A stretch of DNA of 64,000 bases from Pseudomonadota bacterium (GCA_947455195.1 CANGMI010000006.1:362945-426944); one strand, 5' to 3'; counted from the first letter of the stretch, positions 26,178 through 36,478 are shown. The notes: generated from the sequence alone by a model not told the origin. Numbers and translations are program-made.

Positions 26178-26849
26178 TCAGGCAGGCGCGTGCCAGGCCG
26201 CTCGTATCACGTTGCGAATGAGGTGCAGCTTGCGATGAAAGAAGTGATCGCAACCGGGCAGCACCACCACCGGCAGCTCCTGCGGCCGCGCCCAGTCGAA
26301 CACGTTTGACAGCGGCACCGTCTCGTCCATCTCGCCATGAATCACCACGGTATCGGCCGGCACATGCGGCGTGGCGTATTCGCGCCCAGCCGCGACCCGG
26401 CCATTGGCGACGCCCACCAGCACCATGCGCTCGGGCTGCACCCGTTGCGCGACCTGGGTCTGCACGAACGCACCAAACGAAAACCCGCAGAGCACGGGGG
26501 GTACCGAGGCCCGGGCGAAACGACCGCCAAAGTGTCGTTGCGCCGCCTCGATCACCGCCACCAGGTCATCGGTTTCACCCAGCCCGTGGTCGTGCTCGCC
26601 TTCGCTCGCACCGACACCACGAAAGTTCGATCGAAGGCTCACGTACCCGAGTTCGACCAGGGTGCGGGCCAGCGTCTGCGCCACCTTGTTGTCGAGCGTG
26701 CCGCCGTAGAGCGGATGCGGATGCGCGATGAGCGCCAGCCCGCGGGGCTCTCCCGATGCCGGCAGATCGGCGACGGTCTCGATACGGCCTGACGCGCCCC
26801 GAACGTCGAGCAGCTCGGAGGGCATGCCGGCAGACAGCGGTATGGCCAT
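26178..26849 (-). CDS. alpha/beta hydrolase (COG2945-type)
   Basis: 223 aa. The N-terminal strand leads to LIAHPHPLYGGTLDNKVAQT, a signature of this small hydrolase group. RSNFRGVGASEGEHDHG is followed by the nucleophile elbow CGFSFGAFV, an Asp in VIHGEMDETVPL, and His in PGCDHFFHRKL. The Ser-Asp-His triad is therefore complete. The substrate is unknown. It starts one base after the ferredoxin stop, so the two are co-transcribed. Confidence 0.82.
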   Translation of the reverse strand: MAIPLSAGMPSELLDVRGASGRIETVADLPASGEPRGLALIAHPHPLYGGTLDNKVAQTLARTLVELGYVSLRSNFRGVGASEGEHDHGLGETDDLVAVIEAAQRHFGGRFARASVPPVLCGFSFGAFVQTQVAQRVQPERMVLVGVANGRVAAGREYATPHVPADTVVIHGEMDETVPLSNVFDWARPQELPVVVLPGCDHFFHRKLHLIRNVIRAAWHAPA

Positions 26850-26850
26850 G

Positions 26851-27162
26851 CTAGATGCGAAGGCGCTCGACCACGCGCCCGTTCAGCAGATGCTCGTTGA
26901 CGATCTCGTCGATGTCGGTCTTGTCGACATAGGTGTACCAGGTCTCCTCGGGGTAGACCACGATGACCGGGCCTTCCTCGCAGCGATCGAGACACCCGGC
27001 CATGTTGATGCGCACCTTGCCCTCGCCGGAGAGACCGAGTTCCTTCACCCGCTTCTTGGCGTAATCCCGCAGTTCGGAGGCGCCAGCACTGTTGCACGAC
27101 ACCTTGGCACCGGGGTCGCGCTGGTTGCAGCAGAAGAAGACGTGATGCTCGAAGTGGCTCAT
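26851..27162 (-). CDS. thioredoxin-like [2Fe-2S] ferredoxin
   Basis: 103 aa. Four cysteine positions are visible: the FFCCNQRD pair near residue 11, VSCNSAG, and MAGCLDRCEEGP. Together with VVYPEETWYTYVDKTDIDEI this is the Shethna-type thioredoxin-like [2Fe-2S] ferredoxin pattern. These proteins act as small electron carriers or cluster donors. It is upstream of the alpha/beta hydrolase in a two-gene operon. Confidence 0.85.
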   Translation of the reverse strand: MSHFEHHVFFCCNQRDPGAKVSCNSAGASELRDYAKKRVKELGLSGEGKVRINMAGCLDRCEEGPVIVVYPEETWYTYVDKTDIDEIVNEHLLNGRVVERLRI

Positions 27163-27276
27163 GGTCGCGCCTGATGATGAAGGAGAAGATCGATCGCATT
27201 ATAGGGTGCGGTGTCCGCCGGCCACGCATCGAAACCGGGCATCGACCTCGCGCATCCCCCCGTTCTCTCGGCCCCC

Positions 27277-28344
27277 TCACCCGCCGCGCAAGCGCCGCAC
27301 CAGAAAGGCGGCCGCAAGCAGCGGCCAGCATCGCGAGACCAGCGCCGCCAGACCGCGCAGGCTCGATTCGTAGACCGGGTAGCGACCGGCCACCGAGTCG
27401 ATCGGGTAGGGATAGAGCGGCGCCAGATTGAGAAAGAGGGTCACGAGGCCGAGCACGCACAAGGCGAGGCGCGCCTGGGTCAGTCGATCGATGCGGCGCA
27501 CCCCCAGCAGCACGACCGCGCCCAGCACCAGACCGGCCAGCGCCCCCGGCGTGAGAAACCCGGGCAAGGCCGGATTGGCGGTGAACCAGGCCAGCGCCAG
27601 CAAGCGTGACACGAGGGCGAGCACGACCAGAACCAGCACCAGACCCAGGGGCGTGCGGCCCGGTGCGATCACCAGAAATCCGAGGAGGCCCAGCACGATC
27701 AGATGCCCGAATGCGACCACGCCGTCGATCAACACGAAGACCACGGCCGGATGCAGGGTGGCCGTCGGGCCGGCCATGAGGGCGCGCAGGTCACCCGTGG
27801 CGAGCGGCAACGATCCGGGCAGAAACTGGGTAAGCGGCCACAGCACCAGCAGGAGCATCGCAAAGTCGATGTCAGCCCCGCGCCTGAACCACCGATCGCG
27901 CCACAGGTGCAGGCCGCCGGCGTGCAGCAGCCAGGGTTTCACCCACACACCCAGAAGGCTGCCGAGCAGCGCACCCGTCCCGTTGGCGAGCAGATCGACC
28001 GGCGAGGACACCCGTACCGGCAGAAAGCCCTGCAAGGCTTCCATGAGGGCCGAGAGGGCCGTACCACCGATGAGCGCCGCCAGCAGACCCTGCCAGGCCG
28101 GGCGCGGATGCGCCATGAGTACCATCAGGACGCCCAGCGGCACGTAGCCCGCCACATTCAGGATCACATCAAACGTGTAGAACTGCCGCGCCCAGGGCGG
28201 ATGCAGGAAGGCCGCCAGCGACATGCCCTGATAGCGCCAGCCCGAGAACGGAAAGAGCGACAGCCAGGCGATGAGCAGCACGCACGCCACGAGCGCGTGC
28301 CGCGCCAACGCCGATCGACCACTCACTTGCACGGAGACCTTCAT
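27277..28344 (-). CDS. VanZ-family membrane protein
   Basis: 355 aa from ATG 28344; longer readings are non-coding. Many hydrophobic helices are present. DVILNVAGYVPLGVLMVLMA and SALMEALQGFLPVRVSSPVD, followed by LLANGTGALLGSLLG, are the VanZ-like core. A second half with about five more helices makes it longer than stand-alone VanZ (about 160 aa). The role is unknown; some relatives affect glycopeptide tolerance. The gene stands alone, divergent from the metallopeptidase. Confidence 0.75.
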   Translation of the reverse strand: MKVSVQVSGRSALARHALVACVLLIAWLSLFPFSGWRYQGMSLAAFLHPPWARQFYTFDVILNVAGYVPLGVLMVLMAHPRPAWQGLLAALIGGTALSALMEALQGFLPVRVSSPVDLLANGTGALLGSLLGVWVKPWLLHAGGLHLWRDRWFRRGADIDFAMLLLVLWPLTQFLPGSLPLATGDLRALMAGPTATLHPAVVFVLIDGVVAFGHLIVLGLLGFLVIAPGRTPLGLVLVLVVLALVSRLLALAWFTANPALPGFLTPGALAGLVLGAVVLLGVRRIDRLTQARLALCVLGLVTLFLNLAPLYPYPIDSVAGRYPVYESSLRGLAALVSRCWPLLAAAFLVRRLRGG

Positions 28345-28399
28345 TACCCCATTGTAGAAGGAAGCGTCGGAACCCGAGAACCGACCAGGAGCGATCAGC

Positions 28400-29287
28400 A
28401 TGAGACTCGACAACGAGCAGGAAAGCGGCAATATCGAAGACCGACGCGGGCTGAGCGCAGGCGGCGGCATGATCGGCGGCGGCCTGGGTCTGGCGGCGCT
28501 CGCGCTGGTGGGCATGTTCTTCGGAATCGACCCGCGGGTGATCCTGCAACTGGGCGAGCAGATGGCCCCGCCACCGCACGCCCAGAGCAGCCCCAGCGCC
28601 CAGACGGGCGCCAGCGGACATCAGGCGGCCAACGACGAGGGCAAGCGCTTCGTGGCGAAAGTGCTGGGGAGCACCGAGACCACCTGGAGTGCCATCTTCG
28701 CGCACAACCAGCGCACCTACGTGAAGCCCACGCTCGTGCTCTTCTCGAACCAGGTGCAATCGGCCTGCGGCATGGCGGGTTCAGCCGTGGGCCCGTTCTA
28801 CTGCGGCGGTGACCAGAAGGTATACATCGACCTGGCCTTCTATCGTGACCTTCGCACCCGCTTTCATGCGCCGGGCGAATTCGCGCAGGCTTACGTCATT
28901 GCACACGAGGTGGGGCACCATGTGCAGAACCTGCTCGGGGTCATGACGAAAGTGAACAACCTGCGCCAGCGGGTGAGCCAGCGCGAGGCCAATGCCCTCT
29001 CGGTTCGCCTGGAACTGCAGGCCGATTGCTTTGCAGGCGTGTGGGCGCACCATGCCAACAAGGAGCGCCAGATCCTCGAGCCGGGCGATGTCGAGTCAGG
29101 CCTGAACGCGGCCAGCCAGATCGGCGACGATCGGCTGCAGATGCAGGCGCGCGGTCATGTTGCGCCCGAATCATTCACCCATGGCAGCTCGGAGCAGCGG
29201 GTGCGATGGTTCCGCACCGGCCTGGAGTCAGGCGAACTGCGCCAGTGCGATACCTTCAAGCATCGCGATTCGGCCAACCGGGACTGA
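28400..29287 (+). CDS. neutral zinc metallopeptidase (YpfJ family)
   Basis: 295 aa, with AGGAGCG before the ATG. One N-terminal membrane helix (GGLGLAALALVGMFFGI) is followed by a periplasmic domain. VIAHEVGHHVQNLLGV holds the HExxH zinc site, and LELQADCFAGVWAHH provides the third ligand region. The SACGMAGSAVGPFYCGGDQ segment is typical of the family. It is predicted to be a membrane-anchored peptidase; substrates are not known. Confidence 0.88.
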   Translation: MRLDNEQESGNIEDRRGLSAGGGMIGGGLGLAALALVGMFFGIDPRVILQLGEQMAPPPHAQSSPSAQTGASGHQAANDEGKRFVAKVLGSTETTWSAIFAHNQRTYVKPTLVLFSNQVQSACGMAGSAVGPFYCGGDQKVYIDLAFYRDLRTRFHAPGEFAQAYVIAHEVGHHVQNLLGVMTKVNNLRQRVSQREANALSVRLELQADCFAGVWAHHANKERQILEPGDVESGLNAASQIGDDRLQMQARGHVAPESFTHGSSEQRVRWFRTGLESGELRQCDTFKHRDSANRD

Positions 29288-29328
29288 GGCGTCGGGCGGA
29301 CTGCAAGGCAGCCCGCCCACGCGAGTGC

Positions 29329-31176
29329 TTACTGACCGAACGCGAGCCCGAGCTGCTCGCGGCGCAGACGAATCGCGGCCGGCAGTCGCGACTCGAGCAT
29401 CGAGAGCAGTTCGTCGTGCAGGCTCAGCTCATGCTTCCACTGCCGCGGCTCGATGCTCGTCACCTGATCGAACTTGGCACGATCGAAGCCTTCGAGACCG
29501 GCCCACATCAGGTCGTCAAACGAAGGCACCCAGCCCACGGCCGTCTCGGTGGCGTTGGCGCGACCCTGGGTGCGCTCGACGACCCACTTCAGGACGCGCA
29601 TGTTCTCGCCAAAGCCCGGCCAGACAAACTTGCCGCTCTCGTCGGTGCGGAACCAGTTGACGCAGAAGATGTGCGGACGGTGCTCGACCTGCTTGCCGAT
29701 CTGGATCCAGTGGTCGAAGTAATCGGCCATGTTGTAGCCGGTAAACGGAATCATCGCCATCGGGTCGCGCCGCACCACCCCCACCTTGCCGGTCGCCGCG
29801 GCGGTGGTCTCCGAGCCCATGGTCGCGGCCATGTAGACGCCGGCGTCCCAGTTGAACCCCTCGGCCACGAGCGGCACCGTGTCGGAACGCCGACCCCCGA
29901 AGAGGAAGGCCGAGATCGGCACGCCCTGGGGGTTATCCCACTCGGGGTCGATCGAGGGGCACTGCGAGGCAGGCACGGTGAAACGCGAATTCGGATGCGC
30001 CGCCTTGCGCCCCGTGGCCTTGGCAATTTCGGGCGTCCACTCCTGGCCCTGCCAGTCGATGAGCTTTGCCGGCGGCGTGTCGGTCATGCCTTCCCACCAG
30101 ACGTCGCCCTCCGGGGTCAACGCCACGTTGGTGAAGATGACATTGGCCTTCATCGTCTCCATGCAGTTCGGATTGGTCTTCATCGAGGTGCCCGGTGCCA
30201 CCCCGAAGAAGCCGTTCTCGGGGTTGATGGCGTAGAGGCGCCCGTCGGCATTCGGCTTGATCCAGGCGATGTCCTCGCCGATGGTCGTGACCTTCCAGCC
30301 CTTGAAGGCGGGCGGGGGCACCAGCATCGCAAAGTTGGTCTTGCCGCAGGCGCTGGGGAAGGCAGCCGACACGTAGGTCTTCTCACCGGTGGGCGAGGTG
30401 ACGCCCAGAATGAGCATGTGCTCAGCCAGCCAGCCCTGCTCCTTGCCCATGATGGAGGCGATGCGCAGCGAGAAGCATTTCTTGCCGAGGAGCGCGTTGC
30501 CGCCGTAGCCCGAGCCAAACGACCAGATTTCCTTCGTCTCGGGGAAATGAACGATGTACTTGTGGTCCTTGTTGCAGGGCCAGCGAACGTCAGCGGCACC
30601 ACCCACGAGCGGAGCACCGACCGAATGCACGGCCGGCACATAGGGGCCATCGGTGCCGAGGAGGTCCCAGACCTTGGTCGACACGCGGGTCATGACGTGC
30701 ATGCTCACCACCACATAGGGCGAATCGGTGAGTTCGATGCCGACATGGGCAATCGGTGAGCCGATCGGGCCCATCGAGAACGGAATGACGTACATGGTGC
30801 GACCACGCATGCAGCCCTCGAAGAGGCCATCGAGCGTCGTGCGCATCTCGGCCGGTTCGACCCAGTTGTTGGTGGGGCCGGTATCTTCCTTGTACTTCGA
30901 GCAGATGAAGGTGCGGTCTTCCATGCGCGCCACATCGGTCGGGTCGGAGAGCGCAAGGTAGCTGTTGGGGCGCAGCGTGGGGTTCAATCGCTGCAGCATG
31001 CCGGCATCAACCATCTCGCCACAGAGGCGATCGTATTCCGCAGTCGAGCCATCGCACCAGACGACGCGGTCGGGCCGGGTCAGGGCGGCGACGCGCGCGA
31101 CCCACTCGATGGCACCGCGATGCAGGACGTGAGCGGGTGCATTGACCGACGCTGCGGTATGGACGGGTTGATTCAT
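29329..31176 (-). CDS. pckG: phosphoenolpyruvate carboxykinase (GTP)
   Basis: 615 aa from ATG 31176, with GAGGAAG before it. [19 protein letters not shown] is the GTP-PEPCK P-loop with its hyper-reactive Cys, and [39 protein letters not shown] and [16 protein letters not shown] are family signatures. The enzyme converts oxaloacetate and GTP to phosphoenolpyruvate, CO2 and GDP in gluconeogenesis. It is the GTP form rather than the ATP form typical of enterobacteria. Confidence 0.96.
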   Translation of the reverse strand: MNQPVHTAASVNAPAHVLHRGAIEWVARVAALTRPDRVVWCDGSTAEYDRLCGEMVDAGMLQRLNPTLRPNSYLALSDPTDVARMEDRTFICSKYKEDTGPTNNWVEPAEMRTTLDGLFEGCMRGRTMYVIPFSMGPIGSPIAHVGIELTDSPYVVVSMHVMTRVSTKVWDLLGTDGPYVPAVHSVGAPLVGGAADVRWPCNKDHKYIVHFPETKEIWSFGSGYGGNALLGKKCFSLRIASIMGKEQGWLAEHMLILGVTSPTGEKTYVSAAFPSACGKTNFAMLVPPPAFKGWKVTTIGEDIAWIKPNADGRLYAINPENGFFGVAPGTSMKTNPNCMETMKANVIFTNVALTPEGDVWWEGMTDTPPAKLIDWQGQEWTPEIAKATGRKAAHPNSRFTVPASQCPSIDPEWDNPQGVPISAFLFGGRRSDTVPLVAEGFNWDAGVYMAATMGSETTAAATGKVGVVRRDPMAMIPFTGYNMADYFDHWIQIGKQVEHRPHIFCVNWFRTDESGKFVWPGFGENMRVLKWVVERTQGRANATETAVGWVPSFDDLMWAGLEGFDRAKFDQVTSIEPRQWKHELSLHDELLSMLESRLPAAIRLRREQLGLAFGQ

Positions 31177-31273
31177 CAGGCTTCCTCGGTGTAGGCACGC
31201 AAAGGGCTTGCGCGACGCGCCGGTTCTTGATGGCACCGGCTTCGAATTTCCGGAAGGAAAGCGCCAGATTTTA

Positions 31274-32335
31274 TCACGGTCGCTTGCGGTCGATCTGATG
31301 CACCAGGCGGAAGAGCGGGCCGGTGGTCGTCACGAGGAGCACCACCCGCGACACATGCGCCGCGGTCACCAGGGGCACGCCGAGCGCGAGTACCTTGGCG
31401 GTGAGTGCCATCTCGGCCATGCCGCCGGGCGCGGTGGCCAGCAACAACGTAGGCACCGGCAGGCCGGCAAGCCAGGCGAGGCCTACAGCAAACACCGCCG
31501 AAATGGCCATGGCGATCAGTACCGACAGGCACACCATCAGCACGAAACGAGGTGCCGCGCGCACGAAACTGCGGTCGTAGCGCTGACCCAGATTGCAACC
31601 GATGAGCACCTGCGCCGCATTGGTGATGACCGCAGGCACCGAGGTCCACTCGACACCCGACGCGGTAAGGATGATCGACGCAAAGAGCGGCCCCAGCATC
31701 CACGCATTGGGCGCCCGGATGAGTGTGAGCACCAACACCCCCGAGGCGGTCGCGAGAAAGAGCTGCGGCAGGTGAGCCCATACCACCGGTGAGCGAGCCC
31801 CCTCGTACACATCGGCGCCATGCACGCCGGCAAAGGTGAGCGAGAAGGGCACGATGATCACCACCAGCAGGATGCGCAGCGACTGGGCTACCGCAATCCG
31901 GTCGACCCGACCGCCGTAGCGGTCGCCCAGATTGGCCATCTCCTGAGCGCCGCCGGGCACGCTGGCGAGGAACGCGGTCTTCTCGTCGGTGTCGGTATGG
32001 CGGGCGAGCCAGCGCCCACCCAGCCAGGCGATCACCACCGAAAACGCGGCGGCTGCCAGAAAGATCCACCACCAGGAACCCACCGCGTGGGCCACCGGGG
32101 GCGTGAAGTAGAGACCGAGCGTTGTCCCGATGCACCACTGGGCGAGCTTGCCTGCGCCCATCGGCGCCCCGAGCGGGACGCCGGAAAAGCGAAAGAGCGC
32201 CATCGCCACCAGCGGCCCGATCAGCCAGGGCAGCGGCGAGTGCACGAGCGCAAAGAGCGCCCCGGCCGCGAAACACACCAGCATCCCGACCACCGCCGGA
32301 TGCGCTCCGGCAGCCTTGTGAAAACGACCGGTCAT
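31274..32335 (-). CDS. AbrB-family membrane transporter or regulator
   Basis: 353 aa from ATG 32335. About ten hydrophobic helices. The duplicated core is visible: [21 protein letters not shown] in the first half and [20 protein letters not shown] in the second, both carrying the PGG-x-x-EM motif of AbrB/AmoA-type membrane proteins (COG3180). Members are implicated in regulating or exporting small metabolites, with no firm substrate. It is six bases from the dioxygenase gene upstream, so probably co-transcribed. Confidence 0.82.
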   Translation of the reverse strand: MTGRFHKAAGAHPAVVGMLVCFAAGALFALVHSPLPWLIGPLVAMALFRFSGVPLGAPMGAGKLAQWCIGTTLGLYFTPPVAHAVGSWWWIFLAAAAFSVVIAWLGGRWLARHTDTDEKTAFLASVPGGAQEMANLGDRYGGRVDRIAVAQSLRILLVVIIVPFSLTFAGVHGADVYEGARSPVVWAHLPQLFLATASGVLVLTLIRAPNAWMLGPLFASIILTASGVEWTSVPAVITNAAQVLIGCNLGQRYDRSFVRAAPRFVLMVCLSVLIAMAISAVFAVGLAWLAGLPVPTLLLATAPGGMAEMALTAKVLALGVPLVTAAHVSRVVLLVTTTGPLFRLVHQIDRKRP

Positions 32336-32340
32336 CGGAA

Positions 32341-32943
32341 TCAGCGGATGCGTTTCAGATCGGCCACGACGGCAACGCGCCGGCCCGTGCTGCGATTGCC
32401 CGAGACGGCATGCGGCAACCACGACTCGAAGATCATCAGGCGGCCTTCCACTGGCGAATAGTTCATCTGCTGTGCCGACTGCGGCGTGGGTGCGTTGGTG
32501 CCGACAAAGGCGCGATGTGCCCGGCGTGCCGCCACCGGGTCCTGGAACACCAGATCGCCACACCCTTCGGGAGCCTCGACATAGTAGACCGCGGTGAGCA
32601 CCTGACCCTCATGCGCATGCTCGTTCTGCTGCATGCCGGGCTCGTACACATCGACCCAGCTGCGCGCGATCGCCGCCTGCGCGCCCTCGACGCCATACCA
32701 GTGCAGGAACTGGGTTGCCGCCTGGGTGATCATCTGTCCGAGTTCGGGCAGGGCTGCGGCCTCGATCACCGACCGGCCCGCGGCCGCGGTGGTGAGGTAG
32801 CCCTCGAGGGGCGAGACGACCAGATCACGCCGTGCTTCATCGCCCTGCAGCCAGGCACCGAGCTTGGCCCGCACGGCCTCCCGCATCCCCGGATCGGCGT
32901 CGGCCGTGAAGAGCGACACCGGAAACATGATCTGGACATTCAT
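32341..32943 (-). CDS. 2OG-Fe(II) oxygenase-like protein (TIGR02466 type)
   Basis: 200 aa from ATG 32943, overlapping the methyltransferase stop as ATGA. The iron-binding set is visible as NEHAHEGQVLTAVYYVEAPE (HxH-like) and GRLMIFESWLPHAVSGN (distal His), with a following Arg likely to bind 2-oxoglutarate. SWVDVYEPGMQQNEHAHEG is characteristic of the putative oxygenases found in phages and bacteria. The substrate is unknown. Pairing with a SAM methyltransferase suggests a shared modification pathway, which is inference. Confidence 0.75.
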   Translation of the reverse strand: MNVQIMFPVSLFTADADPGMREAVRAKLGAWLQGDEARRDLVVSPLEGYLTTAAAGRSVIEAAALPELGQMITQAATQFLHWYGVEGAQAAIARSWVDVYEPGMQQNEHAHEGQVLTAVYYVEAPEGCGDLVFQDPVAARRAHRAFVGTNAPTPQSAQQMNYSPVEGRLMIFESWLPHAVSGNRSTGRRVAVVADLKRIR

Positions 32944-33677
32944 CGATTCTTGCGCGCCACCAGCAACATGCTCTTCCACAAGCAGGGCACGCGCCCTGCG
33001 CCGATGAACCTCTCGACGGTGAATCCGTTCCGTTGGAGCAGTTGCGTGAGCGTTGCCCGACTCCAGAACTTGATGTGACCCCCGTGCCAGAGCGCCGTGT
33101 GATGCCGGTCCCAGCGGCCGGCGAGCGCAAGTGCAAGGTTCTTGAGGTAGCCATGATAAGGCGTACTGACCACCAGATGACCGCCCGGCTTGAGCAGGGG
33201 CGCGACAAACTGCGGCAGATGGTCGGGGGCGTAGAGGTGCTCGACCACCTCGGTCGACACCGCCACGTCGAAGGGTTCGGGCTCGAGCGCCCGGATCACC
33301 ACCGGGTCTTCATCGATGCTGCCCTGATGAAAGCGCGCCTCGGGCCAGGCCCGGCGTGCCGCCCGCACGCCCTCGGCGTCACGCTCGACCCCCACCCCAT
33401 CGAGCCCGTGCGCGGCCAGCAGGCCGCACAGGGCACCGTTGCCCGAGCCGACATCGATGACCCGACGGGCGCCGAGGCTGTCGATGATCCGCACTACGTG
33501 AGGGGCCAGATAGTCGTGCGACGCTGGCAGCGTGGCATCGCGCCAGCCGTAGCCGGTGGCGGTACTGCCGCGGGCCGCGTGGGCAGCGCCGTCGTCAGTG
33601 CCATGGCCAGCGCCATGGTCCGTCGCCTCCGTGGCGCCGCCGTGTCCGTTGCCCCTTGGTCCGTTGCCCCTTGTCAT
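32940..33677 (-). CDS. class I SAM-dependent methyltransferase
   Basis: 245 aa. A Gly/His/Thr-rich N-terminal 40 residues precede the fold. RRVIDVGSGNGALCGLLAAH is SAM motif I, FDVAVSTEVVEHLYAPDHLP is motif II, and GGHLVVSTPYHGYLKNLALA is motif III. This resembles UbiG/Coq3-like and polysaccharide-associated methyltransferases. It is translationally coupled to the downstream oxygenase. The acceptor cannot be predicted. Confidence 0.82.
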   Translation of the reverse strand: MTRGNGPRGNGHGGATEATDHGAGHGTDDGAAHAARGSTATGYGWRDATLPASHDYLAPHVVRIIDSLGARRVIDVGSGNGALCGLLAAHGLDGVGVERDAEGVRAARRAWPEARFHQGSIDEDPVVIRALEPEPFDVAVSTEVVEHLYAPDHLPQFVAPLLKPGGHLVVSTPYHGYLKNLALALAGRWDRHHTALWHGGHIKFWSRATLTQLLQRNGFTVERFIGAGRVPCLWKSMLLVARKNR

Positions 33678-33792
33678 GCCGCCCCCCGAGACGATGCCCC
33701 GGCTGCGCGTTCAGCGCGCTGCCCATCGTGCATCCTGGCCGATGGAGCAGAGGAAGGTCCTGCGGCGGATCAAGCGCGAGGAGACGTTCCGA

Positions 33793-35622
33793 TCAGTCCC
33801 GGCCGCCCTCGCCCATGTCGGCGCCATCAGCCGCATCGGCCACCTTCAGACGCAACGGCTGGCCGCCGACGCGCACGGTCTGCAACTGGCGCAGCATCTT
33901 CTTCGGCATGTCGACCGGCAATTGCACCAGGCTGTAGTCGTCAAAGAGCCGGATGCGCCCGATGAAGCGCGCGGCCATGCCGGTTTCGTTGGCGATGGCA
34001 CCGACCAGATTGCCAGCCTTGATGCCGTGGGCGAGACCTACTTCCACCCGATAGGAGCGGCTGGGGTCCTGCATGGGCCGGGCCGGGGTTTCGACCCGCT
34101 CGGGGCGTGGCGGACGCTCGCCACGCTCGGGGCGGTCGCCCTTGAAGGCGGCAAAGGCTGACGGAGCTGACGGGGCAGGCCGTTCGGCGCGCGGGGGGCG
34201 CTCGCTGCGTTCGCCACGCTCGGGACGATCACCACGATCGGGGCGGGCGGTTGCATACGGGCTGCGGGGCGCTGCCGGCGGGCTCACGAACTCCTCGCGC
34301 GCCGGCTTCTCGATGAGCAGGGGCACCCCACGACGCGAGATCTTGGCCAGTGCCGCCGCAATCTCGACTGCCGGCACGTTGTGCTCGCGCTCGTAGTCTT
34401 CGACGATGGTGGTGAAGATGCCAAGGTCACCCTCGGCCAGCACCTCGCCGATCTTCTGCTTGAAGCGCGCGATGCGAACGTTGTTCACCACCTGAATGGT
34501 GGGCAACTCGAGCACCGATATCGGCTGCCGCGTTGCGCGTTCGATGGCCTTCAGAAGGCCGCGCTCGCGCGGCGTGACGAACATGATGGCTTCGCCACTG
34601 CGCCCGGCCCGCCCGGTGCGCCCGATGCGGTGGGTGTAGCTCTCGGCATCGGTGGGCATGTCGTAGTTGAAGACGTGCGTGATGCGCTCGACATCGAGCC
34701 CACGCGCAGCCACATCGGTAGCCACGAGGATGTCGACGGTGCCGTCCTTCAGCTGACCGATGGTGCGCTCGCGCTGCTGCTGCTGCATGTCGCCATTGAT
34801 GGCCGCGGCCGAGAAGCCGCGCGCCTGCAGCTTGCCAGCCAGTTCTTCGGTGCCGATCTTCGTGCGCGCGAAGATGATCATGGCATCGAAGGTCTCGGCC
34901 TCGAGGATGCGGGTGAGGGCATCGAGCTTGTGCAGCCCATTCACCAGCCAGTAGCGCTGGCGGATGTTGTCGGCAGTACCGGTGCGCGCAGCCACGGTCA
35001 CTTCCTGCGGACTGCGCAGATAGGTCTGCGCGATGCGCTTGATCGGTGCCGGCATGGTGGCCGAGAAGAGCGCGGTCTGACGCGAGGCAGGCGTCTGCTG
35101 CAGGATGCGCTCGACCTCGTCGATGAAGCCCATGCGCAGCATCTCGTCGGCCTCGTCGAGCACCAGGGTCTTCAGCGCCGACAGGTCGAGCGAACCCTTG
35201 CTGAGGTGGTCGATCACCCGACCTGGCGTGCCGACCACGACATGCAGCCCGCGGCGCAAGGCAGCGAGCTGAGGCCCGTAGGCCTGCCCGCCATAGATTG
35301 GCAGCACGTGAAAGCCACTGACATGCGCGGCATAGCGCTGAAAGGCTTCGGCCACCTGAATCGCGAGTTCGCGTGTCGGCACGAGCACGAGGGCCTGGGG
35401 CGTGGCCTGACTGCGGTCGAGGCGCTCGAGAATCGGCAGCGCAAAGGCGGCGGTCTTGCCGGTACCGGTCTGTGCCTGCCCGAGCACATCCCGGTTCGCA
35501 AGCAACATCGGAATCGTTGCCGCCTGAATGGGCGACGGCGTTTCATAACCAAGCTCCTGCAGCACCTGCAGGAGCGGTGAGCTCAGGCCGAGATCGGCAA
35601 AGCCCTGTGGAGTGTCAGGCAA
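33793..35622 (-). CDS. deaD: DEAD-box RNA helicase DeaD/CsdA
   Basis: 609 aa from a TTG at 35622; the ribosome site TTGAGGAA sits seven bases before it and no better ATG exists. Motifs in order: AQTGTGKTAAFALP (I), PTRELAIQV (Ia), TPGRVID, VLDEADEML (II), SATMP (III), and HRIGRTGRAGRSGEA (VI). A C-terminal domain YRVEVGLAHGIKAGNLVGAI is the DbpA-type RNA-binding domain. Between them lies a low-complexity linker of RPERGERPPRPER-type repeats. It unwinds rRNA helices in ribosome assembly, often at low temperature. Confidence 0.94.
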   Translation of the reverse strand: MPDTPQGFADLGLSSPLLQVLQELGYETPSPIQAATIPMLLANRDVLGQAQTGTGKTAAFALPILERLDRSQATPQALVLVPTRELAIQVAEAFQRYAAHVSGFHVLPIYGGQAYGPQLAALRRGLHVVVGTPGRVIDHLSKGSLDLSALKTLVLDEADEMLRMGFIDEVERILQQTPASRQTALFSATMPAPIKRIAQTYLRSPQEVTVAARTGTADNIRQRYWLVNGLHKLDALTRILEAETFDAMIIFARTKIGTEELAGKLQARGFSAAAINGDMQQQQRERTIGQLKDGTVDILVATDVAARGLDVERITHVFNYDMPTDAESYTHRIGRTGRAGRSGEAIMFVTPRERGLLKAIERATRQPISVLELPTIQVVNNVRIARFKQKIGEVLAEGDLGIFTTIVEDYEREHNVPAVEIAAALAKISRRGVPLLIEKPAREEFVSPPAAPRSPYATARPDRGDRPERGERSERPPRAERPAPSAPSAFAAFKGDRPERGERPPRPERVETPARPMQDPSRSYRVEVGLAHGIKAGNLVGAIANETGMAARFIGRIRLFDDYSLVQLPVDMPKKMLRQLQTVRVGGQPLRLKVADAADGADMGEGGRD

Positions 35623-35744
35623 GGTTATTCCTCAAGAAGAGCGCGGGGCCGGATGATGCCCGAGGCGAGACCATCATGCGCGCAAAATCGTGATTGTTGC
35701 GCCGATCGGCCCGGTAATCTTGATGAATGCAGCATCGCCTGAGG

Positions 35745-36170
35745 TCAGAAGGCTCTTGGCAGGTGCCTGGCTTCGACGATGGCCGACTGGAGCTTGCGCT
35801 TCACCAGAGGGTCTTGAAGATCGAGCCGGCCGCGCCTTGGGTACCTCGGTACCCCGCCTGGCACAGGTGCAAACCAGGCGTCATCGAAGGGCAGTCTGTG
35901 GTGATTGATGAGGTCGAACTTCGTATTCCTGGTGAGACCTGCCTCGGCACTTGCCTCGATGACAAACTCACCCGGGTAAACCGTACCCGTGTTCTGCGAA
36001 GTCGCGTAGGCCACCACGACAACCGAGCCCGCCGGGTCGTCGATAGCCTCTTCAACTTGCAGCACCAGCGCCGGCCGGTTCTTGGGACCCGGTATACCGA
36101 CCTGCTGAGGAAAGCAGCACTCGACGATGTCGCCGAGCCTCGGGCGCGGCTTCCAGTACGTCTGAGTCAC
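35745..36170 (-). CDS. PemK/MazF-type toxin candidate
   Basis: 141 aa from GTG 36170, which overlaps the antitoxin TGA as GTGA. RPRLGDIVECCFPQQVGIPG, then PKNRPALVLQVEEA, then VVVAYATSQNTGTVYPGEFV match the SH3-like core of PemK/MazF endoribonucleases (GDIVEV, RPALVL and a T/S-rich strand). TRNTKFDLINHHRLPFDD is the central part. Such toxins cut mRNA when the antitoxin is lost. It is slightly longer than the usual 110 aa because of a basic C-terminal extension. Confidence 0.7.
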   Translation of the reverse strand: MTQTYWKPRPRLGDIVECCFPQQVGIPGPKNRPALVLQVEEAIDDPAGSVVVVAYATSQNTGTVYPGEFVIEASAEAGLTRNTKFDLINHHRLPFDDAWFAPVPGGVPRYPRRGRLDLQDPLVKRKLQSAIVEARHLPRAF

Positions 36171-36433
36171 AAGAGGGAGCCGATCACCTTCCCTTTGCCC
36201 TTCGGCTCGGCCTTCGCGATGGCCTGATGCTGAGTCCTGGTGAGCGGCTCGTACTGTGCTGCGTCCTCGCCGACGAAAACTTCATCCCTCAATCGAGCAA
36301 TCGCGTAGAGCACCGTCTGGGTTTCGTTGAAGCCCAGTTTTTTGGCAAGTGCCTTGAGCGCATCTCGCGATACGGTCGTGAGGGTGTCGTCCTTGAAGTT
36401 GAGCTTCAGCGGGTGTTGGCTGGTGGTGGGCAC
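36167..36433 (-). CDS. antitoxin partner of the PemK/MazF-type toxin
   Basis: 88 aa from GTG 36433. LKLNFKDDTLTTVSRDALKA followed by LAKKLGFNETQTVLYAIARL has a strand-helix-helix pattern like a ribbon-helix-helix DNA-binding domain. The tail (QHQAIAKAEPKGKGKVIGSL) is basic. It precedes and is coupled to the toxin, as expected of an autoregulating antitoxin. A palindromic operator overlaps the promoter 27-45 bases upstream of the start. Confidence 0.65.
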   Translation of the reverse strand: MPTTSQHPLKLNFKDDTLTTVSRDALKALAKKLGFNETQTVLYAIARLRDEVFVGEDAAQYEPLTRTQHQAIAKAEPKGKGKVIGSLL

Positions 36434-36459
36434 TGCGCACTCTCGCACGGGAATCAGTA

Positions 36460-36478
36460 ATATGTAAATTATACATAT
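36460..36478. promoter_or_regulatory. palindromic operator of the toxin-antitoxin operon
   Basis: Perfect 7-base inverted arms ATATGTA / TACATAT around AATTA, sitting on the -10 box of the promoter below. It is strikingly AT-rich for this genome. It is probably the binding site for the RHH antitoxin. Confidence 0.65.
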